Made by a program: the position numbers and the translations under genes
Origin: Lactobacillus kimbladii
GTDB taxonomy: Bacteria > Bacillota > Bacilli > Lactobacillales > Lactobacillaceae
Assembly (NCBI RefSeq): GCF_014323605.1
Contig: NZ_SCMB01000003.1
Location: 186,001 to 250,000 of the forward strand
DNA: 64,000 nucleotides
Reading direction: 5' to 3'
The notes under the pieces: generated by a model
The model's database searches: none
What the model was told of the DNA's origin: nothing
What the model saw: the letters and a program-made list of their open reading frames with translations, nothing else
Part shown: in pieces, positions 18,181 through 26,581 of the stretch
Layout: each line of letters starts with the position of its first letter
Numbering within the stretch: position 1 is the first letter of the stretch

Positions 18181-19236
18181 ATGAAAAGATATTTAATTCT
18201 GGAAAATGGTCAATCATTTTCGGGAGAGGGATTGGGAGCTTCAATAATTTCTACAGGTGAATTAGCTATTCAAACTGGTAATTTTGGTTATCAGGAAGCT
18301 TTAACTGATCCAACAAACACAGGTAAAATTTTAGTTTTTACTGCTCCTATGATCGGTGGCAATGGCATTAACGCAATAGATTATGAAAGTATTAATCCAA
18401 CTGTAAAAGGAATTATTGCCAATGATGTAGCTCAAAATATTTCAGATAGTGAAAACTTTCAAGATTTAGCTTCTTTTTTAAAGGAAAAAAACATACCGGC
18501 TATTTATAACGTTGACACCAGGGCTCTAGTTCATCTTTTAAATAAAGAGAAAACCATAAAAGCCTCAATCATGGACACAAATGACGAACATGCTTTTGAT
18601 CAAATCAAAGCTTTAGTTTTGCCTAAAAACAAGTCTGTCACTGTTTCAACCAAAAATGCATATGCGGTACCTAACGTCGGTAAAACTGTGGCTATTATCG
18701 ATCTGGGATTAAAGCATTCTATGCTTAGAGAATTATCTTTACGAAAAGTAAACGCTACTGTTTTACCTTATAACGTGTCAGTACCTGATATTAAAAATTT
18801 GCGACCGCAAGGAATTATTATTTCTGGTGGTCCAGGAAAAGTAGACGAACTCAAAGAGAATCTTAATCCTATTCTGGCAGCTTTTTATAGAAAAATTCCT
18901 CTTTGGGGAATTGGTCTGGGCTTTTTAGCCTTAAGTGAATTTCTTAATTTTGAATTAGTTGCTTTACCTCAATCATATAATGGCATTAATTATCCAATTA
19001 TTGACCAAAATACGAATGTGATTTGGCAAGTGGCGATGAATATAGATCAATTAGTGTTGCCAAACAGCGTTCAATTTGAAATGGAAAAAGAATTATACGA
19101 TCTCCACAGTGAGTTATTAGCTGGTTACAGTAATAAAGCCAATAAGGTAATTGGTACAGCTTTTAATGCTGAAGGTGCTCCTGGAAGTCTTGATGCTCTT
19201 CCTATTTTTGATAGTTTTGTAAAGATGATGGTGTAA
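18181..19236 (+). CDS. CarA-like protein lacking the glutamine amidotransferase nucleophile
   Basis: Protein of 351 residues collinear with the small subunit of carbamoyl-phosphate synthetase. The N-terminal CarA domain is well kept (TGYQEALTDP-like segment, INPTVKGII, VDTRALVHLL), and the amidotransferase domain keeps ISGGPGKVDEL. The catalytic site is broken: the GICLGHQ box reads GIGLGFL, so Cys becomes Gly245 (codon GGT at 18913) and the following His becomes Phe248, and the HPE of the triad reads Asn329-Ala330-Glu331. It should not hydrolyse glutamine. The frame is intact and is coupled to carB by a three-base gap. Either it is an inactive relative kept for another role or a gene in early decay. 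No PyrR or other attenuator precedes it. Confidence 0.85.
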   Translation: MKRYLILENGQSFSGEGLGASIISTGELAIQTGNFGYQEALTDPTNTGKILVFTAPMIGGNGINAIDYESINPTVKGIIANDVAQNISDSENFQDLASFLKEKNIPAIYNVDTRALVHLLNKEKTIKASIMDTNDEHAFDQIKALVLPKNKSVTVSTKNAYAVPNVGKTVAIIDLGLKHSMLRELSLRKVNATVLPYNVSVPDIKNLRPQGIIISGGPGKVDELKENLNPILAAFYRKIPLWGIGLGFLALSEFLNFELVALPQSYNGINYPIIDQNTNVIWQVAMNIDQLVLPNSVQFEMEKELYDLHSELLAGYSNKANKVIGTAFNAEGAPGSLDALPIFDSFVKMMV

Positions 19237-19239
19237 AAA

Positions 19240-22200
19240 ATGCCTTTAGAGAATGACTTAGATAAAGTTTTAATCATTGGATCTGGCCCAACCTTGGTTG
19301 GTAAAGTATCTGAAACTGATTTACTAGTTGAAGATGCAATTCAAGCACTTTCTGAAGAAGATATTCAAGTTGTTTTAGTTAATCCCAATCCTGCAACTAT
19401 TTCTACTGACAAAAAATCTGGGCTAACTGTTTATCTTGAACCAATGACACTTGAATTTCTAAAAAGAATAATTCGCATGGAAGAACCAAGTGCTATTATT
19501 TCCGCTTATGGCTCAACTACAGGCTTAAAAGTTACACGAGAACTAGTTCAGGATGGTATATTGCAAAAAATGGGAGTTAGATTGCTGACCTTGAACAAGC
19601 AAACTCTCACAATGGATAATCATCAAAAAATGAATACTTTTTTGGCTGAAAATCAAATTGAGGCTAATAAATATTGGAATTTAACTGATTTTAGTGCTGT
19701 TGATATTCAGAAACAGCTATCTGAAAAAGTTCAGTTTCCAGTAATGCTTATTAAAGAAAATACTTCAGCCAAAAATACACAAATTATTTTTGACAACGTT
19801 TCCGATTTGAACGAGTATCTAACAAAAGAAAGACAATCAGAAAGTTTTTCCTTTGGCAATTATCATTTGTCTGAAGATCTTTCCTCTTGGGAAGAAGTCA
19901 TTGCAAACATAATTCGTGACAGCTCTGGAAATGTACTCTTTACCAATTTAGCTGATACTGTTGAGTCCGTTGCTATTAATGCAGGAGATTCTGCTACAGT
20001 AATGCCAGCTTTAACGCTAAACAACGACCAGGTACAGAAAATTCGTGCAACTGCTAAAGTAATTGCCAACAAATTAAAAATCGTTGGAATATTAAATATT
20101 CATTTTGCTGTCAAACATGAGGGAACAAAATTTTCTGTAAAAATTTTATCAATAAAACCCAGGTTAACACGCAGTGCAATTTGGTCAAAAAGAGTGGGAT
20201 TGTACAGCTTAGGTTATATTGTATGTAAAGTAGCCATCGGCTACCGTTTGGATGAAATAACAGATCCCTTATCAGGTCTCAATGCTGCTGTTGAGCCAAC
20301 CTTAGATAAAGTTGCAGTTAGGATGCCTTTCTGGTCATTAACACAATCCGGCAGCAACCATTATTTATTAGGTGCCAAAATGCAAGCCAGTGGTGAAGCA
20401 ATCGGAATAGGAACGAATTTTGAATCCGCTTTTTTAAAAGGTCTTGCATCAACAGTTAACCTAAAAATATCACTTAAGATTTTTAAAACTGAAAAAGCGA
20501 AAGAAAAAAACGAAATAGCAAGTGATTTAGAGCATCCCGATGAGTCACATTTAATTAAGCTTTTAGCTGCAATATCTAAAGGTTTCAGTTATCATGATCT
20601 GCAAAGAATTATTCATATTCATCCAGTTTATTTTCAAAAACTGGCACATATTGTGGAGATAGGACAAAAATTAGCAGCTGGAAATCTAACAGATGAATTA
20701 TTGATTGAAGCGAAAAAGAGAGGATTTCGCAACGCGTTAATTTCTGATCTTTCTGATACTGATATTAATGCGATCGAAAAGAGGCTTATAAAATTACATT
20801 TGAAGCCGGCTTATCAGCAAATAGATGGATCAGCGGGAACAATTAAGCCGTTGGTTAAGGCATACTATGGCTCATATGGAGTTCATGATGAAAGTCAAGC
20901 GTTATCTGCAGCTAAAAAAGTGCTAGTAATCGGTATGTTACCTTCACAAGTTTCAGTTACAAGCGAATTTGACTACATGATTAGTCATGCAATAAATACT
21001 TTACATAATAATAATTATGCCACTGTTTTATTATCAAATAATGATGAATCTGTAGCAATTAGCTATAAAAGGGCAGATAAGGTTTATCTAGAACCTATAA
21101 CTCTTGAAAGTATCTTACATATTGCTAAAAAAGAGCAAATAAAAGATGTTTTAGTTCAGTTCTCTGGCAAAGAAATTAATGCTTTATGTAAAAAACTAAT
21201 AGAAAATGGCTTAAATATATTAGGTAGTAAAAACATTAATCCGAAAGATCGGATTGAGCAGGTTTTAACTAAACCATTAAAAAGTTTAGGTCAAAATAAA
21301 CTTTTAACAACAGTTGATAAAACAGAGGCTAAAAATTTTATCAATGAACATGGATTTCCAATTCTCATTGGCGGATTTAATAATATGGGCGTTAAGCAAA
21401 AATCTGCTGTTGTCTATGATTTGCCAGCTTTAAAGAAATATTTAAAGGAAAATCAATTATCCAAGGTCAGTTTATCTCATTTTATTGAAGGAAATAAATA
21501 CGAAATTACTGCCATTTCAGATGGTAAAAATGTCACAATTCCCGGTATTATTGAGCATTTGGAACAAACAGGTTCTCATGCGTCAGATTCAATAGCTGTT
21601 TTTAAGCCACAAAATTTAACAAAAACAGGCAAAAAGTTACTTACTGAATATGCTATTGAGTTAGTTAAACGCATAAATATGCGTGGAATTTTTACCTTAC
21701 ATTTTTTGATTGTTGCAAAGAAAATCTTTTTACTACAAATTAAGCCATATGCTGGTCACAATATTGCTTTTCTTTCTAAGGCAATTGGAAAAGATATTGC
21801 CAAATGCGCAACGGAAGTGCTTATCGGCAAAAACTTACCTGACTTAGGTTGTAAAAATGGTTTATGGCATTCAAACAATTTTATTTTTGTCAAAATGCCA
21901 GTTTTCTCATATATTGATTACCAAAGTGAAAATACGTTTGATTCAAAAATGAAGTCATCTGGATCCGTCATGGGTCGAGATACTGAGCTTGCAAAAGCTT
22001 TATACAAAGGCTATGAAGCCAGTGGCCTAAAAATACCTAACTTTGGTACAATTTTTATTTCTGTTCGTGATGAAGACAAAGAAAAAGTTACGTCATTGGC
22101 TCAACGTTTTTATCGTCTGGGTTTCAAAATAATTGCTACTGAAGGTACAGCTAATGGCTTAGCAGAAGCTGGAATAACCACAGGAATTGTTTCCAAGATT

Positions 22201-22416
22201 AGTCGTGGTTCTCACAGTCTGTTAGATAAAATACGACAACACAAAATTGATATGGTGATTAACATTACTAACTTATCCGATTCTGCTAGTGACGATGCTA
22301 CCAGAATACGTGATGAAGTTTTGAATCAGAATAGACCTGTTTTTTCAAGTATCGAAACCACAGAACTTATTTTGGGTGTTCTAGAATCGCTGGCGTTAAC
22401 TACACAGCCAATTTGA
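19240..22416 (+). CDS. CarB-like protein with both ATP-grasp sites degenerate
   Basis: Protein of 1058 residues, the normal length and domain order of the large subunit of carbamoyl-phosphate synthetase: N half (about 1-400), oligomerisation region, C half (about 557-925) and MGS-like regulatory domain (about 934-1050). Key residues are missing in both halves. The metal-binding Glu-x-Asn-Pro-Arg reads Ser304-Ile-Lys306-Pro-Arg in the N half and Gln833-Ile-Lys835-Pro-Tyr in the C half. The glycine-rich RPxxxLGG loops read IKENTSAKNTQ (171-181) and IGGFNNMGVK. The preceding Gln of the metal site is His in each half (288 and 821). Catalysis appears impossible, while the frame and regulatory domain are intact. 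A terminator follows. Confidence 0.85.
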   Translation: MPLENDLDKVLIIGSGPTLVGKVSETDLLVEDAIQALSEEDIQVVLVNPNPATISTDKKSGLTVYLEPMTLEFLKRIIRMEEPSAIISAYGSTTGLKVTRELVQDGILQKMGVRLLTLNKQTLTMDNHQKMNTFLAENQIEANKYWNLTDFSAVDIQKQLSEKVQFPVMLIKENTSAKNTQIIFDNVSDLNEYLTKERQSESFSFGNYHLSEDLSSWEEVIANIIRDSSGNVLFTNLADTVESVAINAGDSATVMPALTLNNDQVQKIRATAKVIANKLKIVGILNIHFAVKHEGTKFSVKILSIKPRLTRSAIWSKRVGLYSLGYIVCKVAIGYRLDEITDPLSGLNAAVEPTLDKVAVRMPFWSLTQSGSNHYLLGAKMQASGEAIGIGTNFESAFLKGLASTVNLKISLKIFKTEKAKEKNEIASDLEHPDESHLIKLLAAISKGFSYHDLQRIIHIHPVYFQKLAHIVEIGQKLAAGNLTDELLIEAKKRGFRNALISDLSDTDINAIEKRLIKLHLKPAYQQIDGSAGTIKPLVKAYYGSYGVHDESQALSAAKKVLVIGMLPSQVSVTSEFDYMISHAINTLHNNNYATVLLSNNDESVAISYKRADKVYLEPITLESILHIAKKEQIKDVLVQFSGKEINALCKKLIENGLNILGSKNINPKDRIEQVLTKPLKSLGQNKLLTTVDKTEAKNFINEHGFPILIGGFNNMGVKQKSAVVYDLPALKKYLKENQLSKVSLSHFIEGNKYEITAISDGKNVTIPGIIEHLEQTGSHASDSIAVFKPQNLTKTGKKLLTEYAIELVKRINMRGIFTLHFLIVAKKIFLLQIKPYAGHNIAFLSKAIGKDIAKCATEVLIGKNLPDLGCKNGLWHSNNFIFVKMPVFSYIDYQSENTFDSKMKSSGSVMGRDTELAKALYKGYEASGLKIPNFGTIFISVRDEDKEKVTSLAQRFYRLGFKIIATEGTANGLAEAGITTGIVSKISRGSHSLLDKIRQHKIDMVINITNLSDSASDDATRIRDEVLNQNRPVFSSIETTELILGVLESLALTTQPI

Positions 22417-22432
22417 CAATAAAGCGAAAATG

Positions 22433-22464
22433 AAACGAGGATGAACAAATCATCCTCGTTTTTT
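22433..22464 (+). terminator. Terminator between carB-like gene and rqcH
   Basis: The 12-bp stem AAACGAGGATGA/TCATCCTCGTTT with loop ACAAA is followed by a T run on the + strand. It ends the fhs-to-carB transcript and may also stop rqcH, which converges on it. Confidence 0.85.
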
Positions 22465-24151
22465 AGTTTATTCTTTTGCTTAATACTCTTTCTTTTTCAG
22501 GGGTTACTTCAATTGAATTTTGTCCAGTATAAATTACAAAACCAGGTTTCGCACCATTAGGTTTCTTTACTCTTTTATCCTGCACATAATCAACCTGTAC
22601 ATGAGCTGAATTTTTAGCTTTAGAAAAATAGGCCGCAATTTCCGCAGTTTCTAAAATATCTTTTTCTGTTGGTTGATCAGACTGCAAAATAACGTGCGAA
22701 CCAGGAATATTTTTAACATGAAACCAAATATCAGTTTTATTAGCTTTTTTTAAGGTGAGCCAATCATTTTGTAAATTATTTTTACCAACTAAAACAGTTT
22801 TACCAGATGAAATGCGAAATTTATTGAGGTTTTTCTCAGTGATTTTCTTTTTACGTTTAGGTTTCTGGGGTTTTTTAATGTAGCCTTGATTCATTAATTC
22901 TTCGTTAATTTGATCGATATCTTGTGGTTCAGCATTATCGATCGCGGTTTGAATAGTATCAAAATAATTTAAATTGTCTTGAGCTATTTTTATTTGTTCT
23001 TTAACGTGTTTAATTGAATCGCGCAGCTTTTTATACTTGGTGAAATATTTTTGACCATTTCGAGCAGGAGAGAGTGCCGCATCAAGCTTAATTTTTAGTG
23101 GTTGATTATTATCATAATAATTAGGCAGGTCAATTTCAGTCATTCCCGGTTTAACTTGGGACAAATTTGCATTAAGAATTTCACCTCTAATTCTATAGCC
23201 TTCAGAATTTTCAGCTTGGTCCAATTGCTTTTGGAGCTTAACTATTTTTTTTGTTAATTTTTTATGCTCGTTTTTTACAACGCGTTCAATTTGACTTGAC
23301 TTTTGTCTCACCCAATCCTGATTTGATTGATATTGATAAAATTTATCTAAAGCATGATTAATATCTGAGTCAGAACTTTCTTTAGTCAGGTTAAGATGGT
23401 AAGGCAAGTAAGGGAAAATTTTCCGTTTATTATTTGGTGTTTTCAGAATAAAAGCACCTTTTTTATTAAACTGACCCATAAACGTTTTAAAAGATGAATA
23501 AGAAAAATCGTCTTCTAAATAACCTGCAAGTTCTTGACGATCGTCTCGATCAAGCCCCCCAATCTGACCGGCGAATTTTTCAGGATCAGAATTCAAAGCC
23601 CTTTTATTAAACTCTGTTTCCGTCATCTTGAAACCATCAATACCAGATATAAGGGGAGGTAACTCATATTTAGCTTTGGGTAAGAGCAACCGCACTCTAT
23701 TTTCATCAGGATTAATTCTTTTGAGCAAATCAATTATACGTCCATTTTTTTGGTCATAAAGAATAACATTGCTATGTCTACCCATTAGCTCCAACGATAA
23801 GACTAACTGAACTTGATCTCCAAGCTCATTACGATTACTAAAATAAAAATCGACAATACGGTCAACTCCTAGTTGGTCAATTGACTGTAGAATTGAGCCT
23901 TCTAAATATTTACGTAACACCATAACAAAAGTTGGTGCCTTATCAGGATTAGCAATAGTTTGCTCAGTAATATAAAAACGTGGATACTTAGCATTGGCAG
24001 ATAATAGCAATTGTATATTTTTTCTGTCTTTTCTAAAAGTTAGCACTAGATCTTGTTCAAATGGTTGATAAATTTTGGAAAGCCTGCCACTTTCTATTTT
24101 TGGTTTAACATTATTTAGCAGGCTATGTATAAACAAACCATCAAAAGCCAT
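22463..24151 (-). CDS. rqcH: RqcH (NFACT-family, 'fibronectin-binding protein A' homologue)
   Basis: RqcH recruits Ala-tRNA to stalled 50S subunits and adds alanine tails in bacterial ribosome-associated quality control; older annotations call it FbpA. In 562 residues the N-terminal NFACT-N domain contains the diagnostic Asp97-Arg98 pair (GVDRIVDFYF), at the same numbers as in Bacillus subtilis. A long coiled coil (about 280-410) follows, then the NFACT-R domain with DIWFHVKNIPGSHVIL (about 478-493). It is a single gene read against its neighbours, with its own promoter upstream. Confidence 0.93.
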   Translation of the reverse strand: MAFDGLFIHSLLNNVKPKIESGRLSKIYQPFEQDLVLTFRKDRKNIQLLLSANAKYPRFYITEQTIANPDKAPTFVMVLRKYLEGSILQSIDQLGVDRIVDFYFSNRNELGDQVQLVLSLELMGRHSNVILYDQKNGRIIDLLKRINPDENRVRLLLPKAKYELPPLISGIDGFKMTETEFNKRALNSDPEKFAGQIGGLDRDDRQELAGYLEDDFSYSSFKTFMGQFNKKGAFILKTPNNKRKIFPYLPYHLNLTKESSDSDINHALDKFYQYQSNQDWVRQKSSQIERVVKNEHKKLTKKIVKLQKQLDQAENSEGYRIRGEILNANLSQVKPGMTEIDLPNYYDNNQPLKIKLDAALSPARNGQKYFTKYKKLRDSIKHVKEQIKIAQDNLNYFDTIQTAIDNAEPQDIDQINEELMNQGYIKKPQKPKRKKKITEKNLNKFRISSGKTVLVGKNNLQNDWLTLKKANKTDIWFHVKNIPGSHVILQSDQPTEKDILETAEIAAYFSKAKNSAHVQVDYVQDKRVKKPNGAKPGFVIYTGQNSIEVTPEKERVLSKRIN

Positions 24152-24507
24152 AATATCACCTCAAAACACGCTTTCTATTATACCAAGTATTAGGCAATAA
24201 GTGCTCGTTTAAAATATTTTTTATTTATAATCTTAAAATAGAGTACTACTAATTATATAGTAATCATTTTTTGATTAACTAAAGAAATCATTGCAAAAAA
24301 CTGATATACTGGTAATATAGATTTAAAGTTATCAATATAAATATTTATAAGCTAAAAATAATAGTAGCAAATATTACTATACAATTAAGCATGAATGTTT
24401 CACAACTTTTCGTTTAGCTTTTTATGCATTTTCATGCTTTTAATATTGCTTAAATTTAAGTTTATAAAATATTTTTATGTTATGTTTTAATCAGAAAAGG
24501 TAGTTAA
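24152..24507. other. 356-base divergent intergenic region, AT-rich
   Basis: Lies between the divergent starts of rqcH and the MarR-type gene. It holds the rqcH extended -10 (24177-24185), and a nine-base inverted repeat AAGCATGAA (24387-24395) / TTCATGCTT (24431-24439) about 70 bases before the MarR gene, which could be a hairpin or an operator. I see no open frame with a ribosome binding site and no known RNA. Confidence 0.5.
24177..24185 (-). promoter_or_regulatory. Extended -10 promoter for rqcH
   Basis: Reading on the - strand, TGGTATAAT is a perfect extended -10 about 25 bases before the rqcH ATG; AGGTGAT serves as the ribosome binding site. No matching -35 is visible. Confidence 0.6.
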
Positions 24508-24921
24508 ATGGACGTTTTATCTTTTAGCACAATTGCTGGAAATATTAAAAACGAAATAAATAAAAAGTGCGGGTTAAATCTTTCGCAAACCAGAATTTTG
24601 CTTTATTTTTACCATAATGGTAATACTGCTTTAAAAATGGGAGATTTAGCTGAAAAATTAAAAATATCACTTTCAACATTAAGCAGACAATTGCAACAAA
24701 AGAAAACCATGAGTTTTGTAACAATTAGAAGGTCAGAAAGTGACTCAAGCAAAACAGTTCTGTTAAATGATCTGGGGTTGAAAAAAATTTCTGAACTGAG
24801 AAATGTTTTAAAAGAAATAGAAGCATCACTTTTGCATGGTTTAACAGAGCAAGAAATAAGAGCATTTGACCAAACTTTTGCTAAACTCGTGCAGAAAACA
24901 GAGAGAAAAAGTTCACTATAG
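24508..24921 (+). CDS. MarR-family transcriptional regulator
   Basis: Winged helix-turn-helix protein of 137 residues. The reader helix region is MGDLAEKLKISLSTLSRQLQ (about 49-68), followed by a wing with basic residues (RRSESDSSKT) and a C-terminal dimerisation helix. AAAAGG precedes the ATG by seven bases. No target operon is adjacent in the same transcript apart from the DegV gene 75 bases downstream, which has its own promoter. The inverted repeat upstream is a possible autoregulatory site. The ligand is unknown. Confidence 0.8.
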   Translation: MDVLSFSTIAGNIKNEINKKCGLNLSQTRILLYFYHNGNTALKMGDLAEKLKISLSTLSRQLQQKKTMSFVTIRRSESDSSKTVLLNDLGLKKISELRNVLKEIEASLLHGLTEQEIRAFDQTFAKLVQKTERKSSL

Positions 24922-24928
24922 TTGATGG

Positions 24929-24957
24929 TCGAAACACTTATTTTTTTATGCTATAAT
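24929..24957 (+). promoter_or_regulatory. Promoter for the first DegV-family gene
   Basis: The -10 TATAAT (24952-24957), extended by TGC, stands 17 bases after TCGAAA (24929-24934, four of six bases of TTGACA). Confidence 0.6.
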
Positions 24958-24996
24958 TCTTGTATGTTGTACACACAAAAGCGAAAGGTAAGTTAG

Positions 24997-25875
24997 ATGA
25001 AGATTGCTTTAGTTACTGATAGTACTAGTGCCATAACAAAACAAGAGGCAGAAAAAAATAACATTATTGTTGTTTCAATTCCAATCATTATAGGTAAAAA
25101 AGAGTATTTGGAAAATGTTGATATAACTTCTGATCAGCTTTTTAAAATGCAGAGAGAGGGAGCAGATTTTCCTAAAACTTCTCAGCCAAGCACTGGCGAT
25201 TTAATTCGTCTTTTTGATAGCCTAAATGATAAGGGTTATGAAGCCATTATTGCTATTACACTTTCCAGCGGGATTTCTGGTTTTTATCAAACATTATGTA
25301 ATATTGCTGAAAATCATCCAAAATATAATTTACATGCTATTGATACAAGAATGACTGTTCGCTTACAAGGAAATTTGGTTTTGGCAGCAGCCAAAATGAT
25401 AAAAAATGGTCTTGATCTGGATACAATTTTAACTCGACTCGAAAAGATCCGTTCAACTATTGATGAAATATTCGTAGTTAATGATTTAAATAATTTAAGT
25501 AGAGGAGGACGCTTAAGCAATGCCGGTGCTTTTATCGGCTCAATGCTAAATATCAAGCCGCTGCTTACTTTTAAAGATGGCAATATAGTAGCTTTTGACA
25601 AAATTCGTTCTATGAAACGAGCTTTTATCAAAATTAAAAAATTAACGGTAAAAAAAATAGATCAATTGCCTTATAAAGATAAAATCAAGCTCTTTATTAT
25701 TGACTCCAATGACAGCAGTCAGGTAGACGAAGCTAAAGCATTTTTAACAGAAAAATTTCCAGAGCAAAACATTTCCGTTACGAAATTTAGCCCTGTTATT
25801 GCCACGCATCTAGGAGAAAAGTCTTTTGCCATTGGATGGATGATTGATATTGATAAAATCGATTTGACTAAATAA
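24997..25875 (+). CDS. DegV family fatty acid-binding protein (FakB-like)
   Basis: Protein of 292 residues of the DegV/FakB family, which binds a free fatty acid and presents it to the kinase FakA for phosphorylation and entry into phospholipid. It opens with KIALVTDSTSAI, the usual start, and has TSQPSTGDL (about 64-72), which contacts the carboxylate, and the RGGRLSNAGAFIG segment (about 170-182). A second DegV gene occurs at 47.0 kb. It has its own promoter and an intrinsic terminator, so it is probably monocistronic. Chain preference cannot be read from sequence. Confidence 0.9.
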   Translation: MKIALVTDSTSAITKQEAEKNNIIVVSIPIIIGKKEYLENVDITSDQLFKMQREGADFPKTSQPSTGDLIRLFDSLNDKGYEAIIAITLSSGISGFYQTLCNIAENHPKYNLHAIDTRMTVRLQGNLVLAAAKMIKNGLDLDTILTRLEKIRSTIDEIFVVNDLNNLSRGGRLSNAGAFIGSMLNIKPLLTFKDGNIVAFDKIRSMKRAFIKIKKLTVKKIDQLPYKDKIKLFIIDSNDSSQVDEAKAFLTEKFPEQNISVTKFSPVIATHLGEKSFAIGWMIDIDKIDLTK

Positions 25876-25904
25876 AAGCAACCTTTTGTAAGATTGCTTT
25901 TTTT
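25875..25904 (+). terminator. Terminator after the first DegV-family gene
   Basis: The seven-base stem AAAGCAA/TTGCTTT is followed by a T run. It is short but well placed, just after the stop codon. Confidence 0.65.
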
Positions 25905-25927
25905 GTTACAGAAATGTGAGGATACGT

Positions 25928-26566
25928 ATGAAAAAGCAAATGGATCAAATAACAAAATGGGCTGTAGAGTTACAGAGTATTGCTCAAAACGGTATAGAAT
26001 ATGGTTATGATCGCTTTGATAGGGAGCGATACGAACAAGTAAGAAAGATTGCTACCGAAATGATGGCAGCAAAAACTGGACTATCAATAAATGTTGTTAA
26101 AGGCTTGTTCAGTAGTGATGATGGGTACCAGACACCTAAAGTTTCTACTAGAGCTGCAATTTTTAGCAAACAAAAAATCTTACTGGTTAAAGAGACTACA
26201 GATAATTTATGGTCAATGCCTGGTGGTTGGTGTGAACCAAATATAACTGTTAAAGAAAATTGTATAAAAGAAGCCGAAGAGGAATCCGGGCATAAAATAG
26301 AAGTTGAACAAATTATTGCAGTGAATAACCATTCAACTAATATTTATGATAAAGAGCGAATTGAAAGAGCTATTAATGTATGTAATGTCATCTTTTTGTG
26401 TAAAGACTTGGGTGGAAAGTTTTCAAAGAATACCGAAACTGATAAATGTTCATTTTTTGAACTTGATAATTTACCACCTTTGTCGTTGCCACGAAATTCT
26501 TTAGCAGAAATAAAAATGTGTTTTGAAGCGAATCAAAATCCTAACTGGCAAACAAAATTTGAATAA
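25928..26566 (+). CDS. NUDIX hydrolase with an N-terminal helical domain
   Basis: Protein of 212 residues. The first 60 residues form a helical NUDIX-N domain of the kind that precedes ADP-ribose- or nucleotide-sugar-type hydrolases (YjhB-like). The NUDIX box is visible as GGWCEPNITVKENC followed by KEAEEESG, keeping the metal-binding Glu cluster but with Ile at the position of the first Glu of the strict consensus. I choose the ATG after TGAGGAT rather than an upstream GTG that overlaps that site. The stop is only 15 bases from the convergent recombinase gene. Substrate unknown. Confidence 0.85.
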   Translation: MKKQMDQITKWAVELQSIAQNGIEYGYDRFDRERYEQVRKIATEMMAAKTGLSINVVKGLFSSDDGYQTPKVSTRAAIFSKQKILLVKETTDNLWSMPGGWCEPNITVKENCIKEAEEESGHKIEVEQIIAVNNHSTNIYDKERIERAINVCNVIFLCKDLGGKFSKNTETDKCSFFELDNLPPLSLPRNSLAEIKMCFEANQNPNWQTKFE

Positions 26567-26581
26567 AAAACAGACTCTGTA

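Noticed and set aside
26567-26581. Terminator between the NUDIX gene and the recombinase gene
   Set aside because: Only a weak AAACAG/CTGTTT pairing that runs into the recombinase gene; not convincing.
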